In this document: piece by piece, positions 43,798-52,304 of the stretch
How the letters are laid out: every line of letters starts with the position of its first letter
How positions within the stretch are numbered: position 1 is the first letter of the stretch
Assembly (NCBI RefSeq): GCF_022953055.1
Contig: NZ_JALJEJ010000009.1
Location: 62,001-126,000 of the forward strand
Source: Mucilaginibacter straminoryzae
Lineage (GTDB): Bacteria > Bacteroidota > Bacteroidia > Sphingobacteriales > Sphingobacteriaceae
DNA length: 64,000 bases
Direction: 5' to 3'
Notes under the pieces: model-generated
The model's database searches: none
What the model was told of the DNA's origin: nothing
What the model saw: the letters and a program-made list of their open reading frames with translations, nothing else
Position numbers and translations under genes: made by a program

Positions 43798-44346
43798 ATG
43801 AAATTAAAACATTTACTAATCGCATTATCTCTTTTCGTTACCGCTGGATACACCCAAGCGCAAACTCCGGACGCAAGAGGATACATTGTAGCCGTTGGGC
43901 AGCAAGCCCCGGCCGATTTTGAACTGGTATTAAACAACGGTACTAAAACTACTTTAAAGCAATTGCGTGGCAAGGTGGTGGTGCTGCAATTTACAGCCAG
44001 CTGGTGCGTAGTTTGCCGCAAAGAAATGCCGCACCTGGAAGCAGAGCTCTGGAAAACATATCAGAACAAAAACGTAGTACTGATCGGTGTAGACCGCGAC
44101 GAGCCACTGGCAACGGTTAATAAATTCCAGAAAGAGATGCAGATCACCTATCCGCTGGCACTGGATCCCGGCGCTGATATTTTCGGCCGTTTTGCTGATA
44201 AGAAAAGTGGGGTTACCCGTAACGTGGTGATCGACCAGACCGGCAAAATTGTGTACCTCACCCGTTTGTATGACGAGCAGGAATTTGCCAACATGCTGAA
44301 AACGATTGACGCACTGGTGAATACCAAAACTGCCGCAATCAATTAA
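43798..44346 (+). CDS. Secreted TlpA/thioredoxin-like protein (AhpC/TSA family)
   Basis: The 182-residue product has a signal peptide (about 1-22, ending TQAQ) and a thioredoxin fold with the redox pair CVVC in FTASWCVVCRKEMPHLEAE (about 67-85). A later GVTRNVVIDQTGKIVYL is typical of TlpA-like oxidoreductases. It should be periplasmic, reducing or shuffling thiols. It is the first gene under the SAM-I riboswitch and may prepare a sulfur compound or disulfide-bearing substrate for the transporter that follows. Confidence 0.9.
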   Translation: MKLKHLLIALSLFVTAGYTQAQTPDARGYIVAVGQQAPADFELVLNNGTKTTLKQLRGKVVVLQFTASWCVVCRKEMPHLEAELWKTYQNKNVVLIGVDRDEPLATVNKFQKEMQITYPLALDPGADIFGRFADKKSGVTRNVVIDQTGKIVYLTRLYDEQEFANMLKTIDALVNTKTAAIN

Positions 44347-44434
44347 ACAATTAAAAAATAGCTTAAATCTGCCATTCTCAAACTGCTGCTTACAGCCATT
44401 TGGGTTGGCGCACTTATAATACGTATCTAAAAAA

Positions 44435-44551
44435 ATGAAAACAACTACTGCCGGTTTTAAAAAGCGAACGCCATTCGTTCAATCTGACTACGTTACCTCT
44501 ATACTACCCCTATCCCCTGCCTGCACATGCTGTATGTGCTGCTGTTGTTAG
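44435..44551 (+). CDS. 38-residue peptide ending in a cysteine run, putative leader peptide
   Basis: This small frame (MKTTTAGFKKR, ending in SPACTCCMCCCC) has a good ATG and lies 153 bases upstream of the susC start. The C-terminus has seven Cys among the last nine residues and then a stop. The Cys codons coincide with a small hairpin (GCACAT with ATGTGC, 44523-44539), and another stem follows at 44573-44596. That arrangement resembles attenuation leaders in which a ribosome stalls on codons for a scarce amino acid. It fits a sulfur-responsive transcript. No protein family is recognised. A RiPP precursor is a less likely alternative. Confidence 0.55.
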   Translation: MKTTTAGFKKRTPFVQSDYVTSILPLSPACTCCMCCCC

Positions 44552-44572
44552 CCCCTCCGCTCTGTTCATGAA

Positions 44573-44596
44573 GCTTATGCCGCTGCGGCATAAAGC
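44573..44596 (+). promoter_or_regulatory. Stem-loop in the susC leader
   Basis: GCTTTATGCC-type hairpin: TTATGCC pairs with GGCATAA around a GCTGC loop, with flanking GC and GC adding to the stem. It lies 22 bases after the stop of the Cys-rich peptide and 109 bases before the susC start. No U-tract follows, so it is more likely an attenuator partner than a classical terminator. Confidence 0.4.
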
Positions 44597-44704
44597 ACTC
44601 AATTCTCCTTACTGACAATTTAATTTATCTGAAGGTGTGAAGCTGCCATGGGCTATTGCTATGGCTTGCCTTATACCCAAACTAAAACGCTTACGAATAC
44701 AATC

Positions 44705-47700
44705 ATGTACAAAAATTACAAATTGCTTGTTGCCTTATTGCTGCCTTTTATCTTTTTGCAAGCAGTAAACGCACAAGCTGTTAAAATATCCGGGACAGTT
44801 ACCGGGAAATCAGACGGGCAACCACTACCCGGGGTTACCGTCGTGGTTAAAGGTACTACCACAGGTACCCAAACAGGAATAGACGGCAAATTCACCATTA
44901 ATGCCCATAAAAATGATATCCTGCGGTTTTCATACATTGGTTATGCCGCTAAAGAGATCACCATAACCGGCGACCAGACAGGCATACAAGTGGTGCTCGA
45001 AGAAGCACAAAATGCCCTGAACGAGGTAGTGGTAACGGCGTTGAATATCTCGAAAGATAAAAAGTCGCTCGGTTATGCCGTGCAGGGCTTAAAATCAAAA
45101 GACATTTCAGAAGCCAAGGAAACCAACTTCGTAAATGCGCTGTCAGGCAAGATCGCAGGCGTACAGGTCACCAATAGCCAGGGCGATATGGGTTCTTCAC
45201 GCATCGTCATCCGTGGCGAAACTTCTATCTCTGGTAATAATCAGCCGCTGTTCGTAGTAGATGGTGTAATAGTAGATAACTCGCAGTTCCAGGGCAATGC
45301 TGGATCACGAGATTTCCCGAATGCCATTTCCGACCTTAACCCTGAAGATATCGAATCCATCAGCGTACTGAAAGGCCCTAATGCTGCCGCGTTGTACGGT
45401 TATCGTGCTGCTGCTGGTGTGATCCTTATTAAAACAAAAACAGGCAAAGGCGTTAACGGCCTCGGTGTAAACATTAATTCAAATACCAGTTTTGCCACTA
45501 TTAAAACCCTGCCTGATTTCCAGAACCAGTACGGCCAGGGATCTAACGGAAAGTTTAGCTATGTAGATGGCAAAGGCGGCGGTATTAATGACGGCGTGGA
45601 CGAAAGCTGGGGCCCGGCGCTAAACGGACAGCTGATCCCTCAGTTCTTTTCTAACGGGCAGGCGGTACCCTTCGTGGCGCACCCGAATAACGTGCGCGAT
45701 TATTTTAAAACCGGTGTAACGCTAAACAACGGGGCGGCAGTAGCCGGCAGCGGCGATAAATTTGATTACCGCTTATCCTACAACAACCTGCACCAAACCG
45801 GCGTAATTCCCAATACCTCGCTCGGTAGAAATTCCTTTATGCTGAACAGCAGTTTCAAGTTGTCGCCGAAGGTAACCGTTACCACTATTGCTAATTATAT
45901 TAAAGATGATGCCGATAACCTGCCGGGTGCCTATGGTAAACGCGCGACCAGTACCATGCTGCAGTTTATCTGGTTCGGCAGACAAGTGGATGTCAGTCGT
46001 TTAAAAAACTACCGCGACGCCAACGGTAATACCTTTAACTGGAACAACAGTTACTACTCTAACCCCTACTTTATTGCCTATGAAAATACGGTCGGCCAGT
46101 ATAAGAACCGTTTGATCGGAAGTGTCGAACTGAATTATAAGATTGCCGAAGGCCTATCGGCCAACTTCCGCACCGGTACAGATTATTATAATGACAGACG
46201 TAAGATCAAAGTAGCATACGGAACTAATGGTACACCGTATGGTTCTTACGAAGAAGATGCCTATACCGTCAATGAAACCAATACCGAAGCGCGCTTACAA
46301 TACACCAAAAAGCTGAACAAAGACTTCTCGATCGATCTGTTAGGCGGTGGCAACATCGGTACTATTTTAAACGAGCAGAACGACCAGGTTGCGCCTAAGC
46401 TGGCTGTTGCCGGATTGTACACCTTGAGCAACTCGCGCGATCCGCTGGTATCTTCTAACTACTATGGAAAACTGAAAACTTACAGTTTGTTCGGTTCAGC
46501 ACAATTAGGTTTCAGGAATTACGCTTTCTTAAACGTTACCGGCCGTAACGACTGGTCGTCTACACTGCCGGAAGCCAACTTATCTTATTTCTACCCGTCG
46601 GTGAACGGCAGCTTGGTACTATCCGAAGCTTTGGATATCAAAAGCAACGTGCTTACTTACGCCAAACTGCGGGGTGGCTGGTCTAAAGTGGGTAAAGCCA
46701 CTACCCCTTACCAGTTGATCAACACCTATAACTTTACTGCGCCTTTCGGTTCTAACCCGCAGCAAAGCGCTGCCAGTGTCGACCTGAATGCCAACCTTAA
46801 ACCAGAGACGACTACTTCTGGTGAAGCAGGCTTTGAACTCGGCTTTTTCAGGGACAGGGTTCGGTTAGATGTCAGCGTTTACAACACCAACAGTATCAAC
46901 CAGATTCTTAATGTTGATGTAAGCCCAACCACCGGCTTCAGCCAAAAGCTGATTAACGGCGGAAAAATCAACAATAAGGGTTTAGAAATTCAGTTGGGCT
47001 TAACGCCACTTAAGACAAAGGATTTCACCTGGGATGTAACCACCAACTTCTCTACCAACAAAAGCAAGGTGGTTTCGCTGGATGCTGAAGGCAGACTGCA
47101 AAGCTACGTGTTAGGCACCAACAGAACTGTGCAGGTACTGGCCGCCGTTGGCCAGCCTTATGGTACCCTATATGGAAATGCTTACCAGCGCAACGCTAAC
47201 GGTGATATCGTAATTGGTGCGAATGGAACACCGGTAATTAATCCTACCAAGCAATATCTTGGAAAATACACACCAAAATGGTTGGGAAGTATCAACAACA
47301 GCTTTACCTATAAAAGGGTATACCTCAGCTTCCTGGTAGATGCGCGCGTGGGCGGTTCCATCTACTCTAATACCAACCGTACAGGTACATACACGGGCGT
47401 GCTAGCTTCTACCCTGCCTGGCCGCGGCGAAGCAAATGGTGGCTTAGCCTATTATTACCCGGGTAACAACACCTCAACAACAGCAGTAAAATTGAGTACC
47501 GGCGCAGCTCCGAATGGCGAAACCGTATACCACGATGGGATGGTGTTCAAAGGTGTAAAAGCCGACGGTACACCTAACAACACTGTGATCCCCGCCCAAT
47601 CTTACTATAAAGGTTTTACCAATGTTGATGAAGCCTTTGTGTACGATGCTTCTTACGTAAAACTGCGCGAGGTTAAACTGGGCTACAGCTTACCTTCAAA

Positions 47701-47890
47701 ATGGATTAAAGGTATCGGGTTGCAAAGCGCTACTATTTCGGCAGTAGCGCGTAACCTGTGGATCATCCATAAAAACGTACCGAACATTGATCCGGAAGTG
47801 GCCTTTAATACCGGCAACGGACAGGGCCTAGAAGATTTAACCTTGCCTACCGTTCGCAACATTGGTTTTAACATCAACCTTAAATTCTAA
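44705..47890 (+). CDS. SusC/RagA-family TonB-dependent outer-membrane receptor without STN domain
   Basis: ATG at 44705 is preferred over one at 44648 because it starts the signal peptide directly (MYKNYKLLVALLLPFIFLQA). The 1061-residue product has a carboxypeptidase-regulatory-like domain (about 27-110, ISGTVTGKSDGQPLPGVTVV), a plug (LNEVVVTALNISKDKKSLG) and a barrel ending in NLKF. There is no STN domain, so it does not signal to a FecR, unlike the receptor at 4156. Control is by the riboswitch and perhaps the Cys-run leader. The substrate is probably a sulfur compound or peptide (inference). Confidence 0.94.
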   Translation: MYKNYKLLVALLLPFIFLQAVNAQAVKISGTVTGKSDGQPLPGVTVVVKGTTTGTQTGIDGKFTINAHKNDILRFSYIGYAAKEITITGDQTGIQVVLEEAQNALNEVVVTALNISKDKKSLGYAVQGLKSKDISEAKETNFVNALSGKIAGVQVTNSQGDMGSSRIVIRGETSISGNNQPLFVVDGVIVDNSQFQGNAGSRDFPNAISDLNPEDIESISVLKGPNAAALYGYRAAAGVILIKTKTGKGVNGLGVNINSNTSFATIKTLPDFQNQYGQGSNGKFSYVDGKGGGINDGVDESWGPALNGQLIPQFFSNGQAVPFVAHPNNVRDYFKTGVTLNNGAAVAGSGDKFDYRLSYNNLHQTGVIPNTSLGRNSFMLNSSFKLSPKVTVTTIANYIKDDADNLPGAYGKRATSTMLQFIWFGRQVDVSRLKNYRDANGNTFNWNNSYYSNPYFIAYENTVGQYKNRLIGSVELNYKIAEGLSANFRTGTDYYNDRRKIKVAYGTNGTPYGSYEEDAYTVNETNTEARLQYTKKLNKDFSIDLLGGGNIGTILNEQNDQVAPKLAVAGLYTLSNSRDPLVSSNYYGKLKTYSLFGSAQLGFRNYAFLNVTGRNDWSSTLPEANLSYFYPSVNGSLVLSEALDIKSNVLTYAKLRGGWSKVGKATTPYQLINTYNFTAPFGSNPQQSAASVDLNANLKPETTTSGEAGFELGFFRDRVRLDVSVYNTNSINQILNVDVSPTTGFSQKLINGGKINNKGLEIQLGLTPLKTKDFTWDVTTNFSTNKSKVVSLDAEGRLQSYVLGTNRTVQVLAAVGQPYGTLYGNAYQRNANGDIVIGANGTPVINPTKQYLGKYTPKWLGSINNSFTYKRVYLSFLVDARVGGSIYSNTNRTGTYTGVLASTLPGRGEANGGLAYYYPGNNTSTTAVKLSTGAAPNGETVYHDGMVFKGVKADGTPNNTVIPAQSYYKGFTNVDEAFVYDASYVKLREVKLGYSLPSKWIKGIGLQSATISAVARNLWIIHKNVPNIDPEVAFNTGNGQGLEDLTLPTVRNIGFNINLKF

Positions 47891-47895
47891 AGAAA

Positions 47896-49335
47896 ATGAA
47901 ACTTAACTATAGATCGATCGTCATTGCCGGAACGTTACTGCTATCATTAACGGCCTGCAAAAAAGACCTTACCGATATTAATCAGAACCCCAACGCGTCG
48001 CAGAATGCGCAGCCGGATTACCTGCTAACCGCTGCTACCAAAGCCACGGCAGATACCTATTGGGGAACCAGCAATAATATGGACGCTTCATTATTGTTTG
48101 TTCAGCACTGGGCTAAAATACAGTATACCGACCCGGACAGGTACATCTATTCAAACAGCGCCTTCCAGGATCTGTGGACCATAGGTTATTCTAAGAGTAT
48201 CATCAACCTTAACCAAATCATTAAACTGGCAGATGCACAAGCTAATCCAAATTACAAGGGAGTGGCATTGGTGCTGCGTTCATGGGTATTCCAGTTAGTT
48301 ACTGATGCTTATGGCGATATTCCATACCAACAGGCAGCAAATATCGATACCTATCTTACGCCTAAATATGATGCACAACGCGATGTCTACTTCGCCCTGC
48401 TGGACGACTTAAAAACAGCGCAGGCCAACCTTAACCCGGCTGGTAAAGCAGTAGCCGGTGATGTAATTTATAGTAACAATATTAGCTTGTGGAAGAAGTT
48501 TGCCAACTCGCTCCGCCTGCGTATTGCATTACGCATTGCCGACCGAGAACCGGATAAAGCCAAACAGGTATTGGCAGATATCCAGGCCGAGGGCGGCAGC
48601 TATATCAGCTCAAACAGCGAAATTGCGCAATTGGTCTATCTGGACTCACCAAACCAGAACCCTATCAGCAATTTGTTTGACACCCGCGATGATTACCGCA
48701 TCAGCAAAACCATCGTCGATAAACTTTTCGCACTGAACGACCCTCGTCTACCTATATATGCTGCTAAAACTAAAGATGCTACACCACAAACCTATGTGGG
48801 TATCCCCAACGGACTTTTAGTTGGCGATGCCAGTGCACTTGGCTTTACTAAAACTTCTAAACCCGGTTCTTATTTCACTGCGCCGCATGCCCCTGCTGTA
48901 ATTATCAGCTATGCAGAAGTATTGTTCGACCGATCAGAGGCGGCTGCAAGAGGCCTTACGGGCGAAAACCCGGCCGACCTTTATAACCAAGCGGTACGTG
49001 CATCGCTGCAACAATACGGCATTGCAGATAATGATATCAATACCTACTTAGCTAATGCAGCAGTGAAATATGACCCTGCCAACTACCGGAAATCAATCGG
49101 CGAGCAGAAATGGATTGCTTTATTCGGGCAAGGGCTGGAAGCTTTCGCCGAATGGAGGCGCCTGGATTATCCGCAACTGCAACCAGCGGTAGCCGGTGTA
49201 TTAAATGGGCAGATTCCATTAAGGTTTATTTACCCCGGTACAGAACAATCACTCAACGGCGCTAACTACACAACCGCCGTTAAACGCCAGGGACCAGATG
49301 TACTAACAACACGCCTTTGGTTTGATGTGAAATAA
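47896..49335 (+). CDS. SusD/RagB-family outer-membrane lipoprotein (SusD-like_2 type)
   Basis: The 479-residue product has a lipobox (LLLSLTAC, lipid Cys at 21), the usual INQNPNASQNAQPDYLL segment and an alpha-helical body (YGDIPYQQA; SLRLRIALRIADREPDKAKQ). It ends with a GQGLEAFAEWRRLDYPQL motif and a C-terminal RLWFDVK. It begins 5 bases after susC and is partnered with it. The strong terminator just beyond marks the end of this operon. Confidence 0.93.
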   Translation: MKLNYRSIVIAGTLLLSLTACKKDLTDINQNPNASQNAQPDYLLTAATKATADTYWGTSNNMDASLLFVQHWAKIQYTDPDRYIYSNSAFQDLWTIGYSKSIINLNQIIKLADAQANPNYKGVALVLRSWVFQLVTDAYGDIPYQQAANIDTYLTPKYDAQRDVYFALLDDLKTAQANLNPAGKAVAGDVIYSNNISLWKKFANSLRLRIALRIADREPDKAKQVLADIQAEGGSYISSNSEIAQLVYLDSPNQNPISNLFDTRDDYRISKTIVDKLFALNDPRLPIYAAKTKDATPQTYVGIPNGLLVGDASALGFTKTSKPGSYFTAPHAPAVIISYAEVLFDRSEAAARGLTGENPADLYNQAVRASLQQYGIADNDINTYLANAAVKYDPANYRKSIGEQKWIALFGQGLEAFAEWRRLDYPQLQPAVAGVLNGQIPLRFIYPGTEQSLNGANYTTAVKRQGPDVLTTRLWFDVK

Positions 49336-49373
49336 CAATTTCAGGTTATTCAGCGATTCATCCCGAGAAAGTT

Positions 49374-49410
49374 ATCCCTGCCGGTTACCCCCGGTGGGGA
49401 TTTTTATTTT
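49374..49410 (+). terminator. Terminator of the TlpA-SusC-SusD operon
   Basis: An 11-bp stem with two G-U pairs (ATCCCTGCCGG with CCGGTGGGGAT) is followed by TTTTTATTTT, 38 bases after the susD stop. Confidence 0.85.
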
Positions 49411-49616
49411 AAATGCTTCTTTTTTTCTGGATAAAATTAGGTTAGTGAGCCTGACAGCTTTTAAGTTTAAAACATTTCTTACACCAAATGGTTGTAATAC
49501 TAACTTTTCACTACTTTTTAACGAAAACACTAAACTTTTATTGTTGTTAGAAAAAAGTTTACAGCTATTTTCATTATCATTATAAAGTCTTAGCCGATCC
49601 TAACTAATTGAAATCA

Positions 49617-51686
49617 ATGAAAGAAGCTGTTTACAAGCTTGATGGCCTTAAAATGTGCCTGTTGCTTTTGGTGCTTTATTGTACCGCATGCAGCTTGCCC
49701 TGCAAACCCGGGAAAGAACATGCTCAATTATTTAACGAACTGCTAGAACATGCCACCTTACTCAAAGACAGTGGCGATAGCCAAAAGGCAATCAGGTTCC
49801 TGGATTCTGCTTATCGTACTGTAAAGGACGCAGGTCCCGGCGACCAGAGCCGTTATTTAGACTTCCGTGCTAAGCTGGCGCTCCAACAGGGTAAATATCA
49901 GCAGGCTAACCTATATGCGGATAGTATTTTGCATTTGCTTGCTGCACACGCGAAAGACCCTAATTATAACATCTATTATGCCGAAGCCTACCTTACCAAA
50001 GGTGATATCCTTTTTGTGCAGGGGCTATACAGCTATGCGTTTCAGTATTTCTATAAAAGCAAAATTGTGGCTTCTTCGCAGGTTGAAACACACGCCTATC
50101 ATCGCTACCTGGCCCACTATTTCGATCGTCGGGCAATGATCAGCTTCAAGCAGGAGCAATTTGACACTGCCGCCTGTTATTACCGCAAGATGATTGCTGC
50201 ATTGGATAGTACCGACCGGAACACCTACTCTTATGTTTACGATACCCAGGGGGCATTAAGTAACGTTGCTGCCAGTTACTGGCGTTCCGGTAAGGCTGAC
50301 AGTTCCCTGCACTATTATAACCGCTGTCTTGACTTTATCGATCAACATCAGGCGGCCTACCCGTTGAAAAAAGATTTTTTCCTGATGGCGAAGGGTGTTT
50401 GCCTTGGAAATATGGGCGACCCCTGGATGCTGAAACGGAATTATAAAAAAGCAGAGGAGTTATACCTGGCTGATATTGCTATCAACGGGAAGAAAGGCCG
50501 TTACGAGCAGGACGCCTTGATGACCCGCTTAAAATTAGCTAAGTTATATACGCAGACTGGCCGGTTTGAAGAAGCCGGTGTGGTACTTACCTCTGTTGGG
50601 CAATCGCCCGTGCTGGCTGATGCCGATAGTGAAATCAGTTTTTTAATGACCAGGGCAAATTATTACAAGGCAACCGGCCATTACGCCGAAGCGCTGAATG
50701 ATATGTTAAAGCGGTCGGCCATCAGGGATTCCGTTACCGTCCTCAAACGTAAATTATTAGGGGTAAACTCGGGTGGTATGTTCGCTGTGCTGGAAAAAGA
50801 TTACCAGAACGAGGCGCTCGCCAAGCGTGACGAATTGAAAAATTACCTGCTTTGGGCGGCCAGCATCGCAGTGGGAATGAGTTTATTAACTATCCGGCTT
50901 TTAATAAAACATACAAAAACGGCCAAAAAGCATATCGAAGAGGCAAATGCGCGTAACCAGGAACAACAACTAACACTCCACGCATTGGCTGAAAGTAATA
51001 AAGAGAACGCACGGCTTTCAGGAATATTAGCCCATGATCTGAAAAACCCTATACATGCCATTTCTACCATAGCTACCCTAATGCTTGAAGATGACAGAAG
51101 CGAAGAAGACCGGGAAATGCTGGGCCTGCTGAAAGAGTCTATCATGAAGCTGAACGATATTGTAAACGACGTGCTAAAAAAAGGCGAGGACATTAATCTG
51201 ACAGCGTTACACCTGGTAAATACAGACATTGCTGCATTATTACGGCACAGTGTTACCTTACTACAGTTTAAAGCCGGTGAGAAACAACAGCGGATTATTA
51301 AATCGCGCGTAAAAAAACTGATTATCCGGATAGACCAGCATAAGATCTGGCGGGTGATCAACAATCTTTTGGTGAATGCGATAAAGTTCAGTCCCCGTGG
51401 AACCACCGTACGCGTTTCGCTTGAAGAAGACGAGAACGATACCGTTAAAATAGCCATACAGGACGAAGGCATCGGGATACCGGATGAACTTAAACCACAT
51501 ATATTCACCCGATCTGGTAATGCGCAGCGGACGGGCACTGCAGGTGAAGAAACCTTCGGGATTGGACTATTTACCTCCAGGCAGATTGTTGAAGCCCATG
51601 GTGGAAAGCTCTATTTCGAAAACCCGGAAACCGGTGGAACTATCTTTTACCTGATCTTACCTCTAAAACAACGGACAGACATTTAG
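49617..51686 (+). CDS. Membrane sensor histidine kinase with extracytoplasmic TPR domain
   Basis: ATG at 49617 is chosen over a TTG nine bases upstream. The 689-residue product has an N-terminal membrane/export segment (about 10-30), TPR repeats (about 35-400), one membrane helix (about 410-432, LLWAASIAVGMSLLTIRLL), a coiled coil and the kinase core. The H-box is LAHDLKNPIHAI (about 470), the N-box NNLLVNAIKFS, the G1 box DEGIGIP and the G2 box GIGLFTSRQIVEAHGG. It lacks a receiver or DNA-binding domain, and no response-regulator gene is nearby. It lies after the terminator of the SusC/SusD operon, so it may sense the same substrate or be independent. Confidence 0.9.
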   Translation: MKEAVYKLDGLKMCLLLLVLYCTACSLPCKPGKEHAQLFNELLEHATLLKDSGDSQKAIRFLDSAYRTVKDAGPGDQSRYLDFRAKLALQQGKYQQANLYADSILHLLAAHAKDPNYNIYYAEAYLTKGDILFVQGLYSYAFQYFYKSKIVASSQVETHAYHRYLAHYFDRRAMISFKQEQFDTAACYYRKMIAALDSTDRNTYSYVYDTQGALSNVAASYWRSGKADSSLHYYNRCLDFIDQHQAAYPLKKDFFLMAKGVCLGNMGDPWMLKRNYKKAEELYLADIAINGKKGRYEQDALMTRLKLAKLYTQTGRFEEAGVVLTSVGQSPVLADADSEISFLMTRANYYKATGHYAEALNDMLKRSAIRDSVTVLKRKLLGVNSGGMFAVLEKDYQNEALAKRDELKNYLLWAASIAVGMSLLTIRLLIKHTKTAKKHIEEANARNQEQQLTLHALAESNKENARLSGILAHDLKNPIHAISTIATLMLEDDRSEEDREMLGLLKESIMKLNDIVNDVLKKGEDINLTALHLVNTDIAALLRHSVTLLQFKAGEKQQRIIKSRVKKLIIRIDQHKIWRVINNLLVNAIKFSPRGTTVRVSLEEDENDTVKIAIQDEGIGIPDELKPHIFTRSGNAQRTGTAGEETFGIGLFTSRQIVEAHGGKLYFENPETGGTIFYLILPLKQRTDI

Positions 51687-51852
51687 TATCGACTCACAAT
51701 AGCTTTTCAAAAGCTGGCAGGTTAACAAAACTGCCTTAAAAACGCTTAGTTTTTCCAAAATCATCCTAAAGTATGAGCGTTATTCCCTCAAAATAACAGA
51801 CTTTTGAAAGAAAAACTAAACCGGGTGGCAGAAGCCCAATAACACAAACATC

Positions 51853-52233
51853 ATGAAAAAAGTAACCGGCCTTGGTGGCATTTTCTTTAAATGCAAAGAC
51901 CCTAAAAGTATGAACGACTGGTATGCGCAAAATCTGGGTTTACCTACCAGCGATTATGGCGCAAACTTTGAATGGCTGCATGCTGATGACCCTTCAAAAA
52001 AAGGAACTACCGTATGGACTACCTTCCCTGACACGACCAAATACTTCAACCCTTCTGAAAAGCCGTTTATGATCAATTACCGTGTTGAAGATCTGGCTGC
52101 CCTGGTTGAAGAATTGAAAAGTAATAACGTAACCATTGTTGATGAAATAGCCGTATACGATTATGGCAAATTCGTCCATATACTTGATCCCGAAGGCAAC
52201 ATCATTGAACTTTGGGAACCCACCGAAGAATAA
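51853..52233 (+). CDS. VOC (glyoxalase/bleomycin-resistance fold) family protein
   Basis: The 126-residue product has two beta-alpha-beta-beta-beta modules: VTGLGGIFFKCKDPKSMNDW at the start and VHILDPEGNIIELWEP at the end, with a metal-type Glu. It matches small Bacteroidota VOC proteins of unknown substrate. It is monocistronic with a bidirectional terminator after it. Confidence 0.88.
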   Translation: MKKVTGLGGIFFKCKDPKSMNDWYAQNLGLPTSDYGANFEWLHADDPSKKGTTVWTTFPDTTKYFNPSEKPFMINYRVEDLAALVEELKSNNVTIVDEIAVYDYGKFVHILDPEGNIIELWEPTEE

Positions 52234-52257
52234 TTGAAGATAATTAGCATAAGCGCA

Positions 52258-52282
52258 GCGCTCCCGGTTGCTTTAGGAGCGC
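52258..52282. terminator. Bidirectional terminator between the VOC and antiporter genes
   Basis: A 7-bp stem (GCGCTCC with GGAGCGC) with an 11-nt loop lies between two convergent genes. Confidence 0.6.
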
Positions 52283-52304
52283 GGCTTTAACAGGCTTTTA
52301 AATA

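Noticed and set aside
43659..44021. Minus-strand open frame over the SAM riboswitch and TlpA gene
   Set aside because: It is a shadow of the riboswitch and the TlpA-like gene; the riboswitch and signal-peptide evidence support the plus strand.
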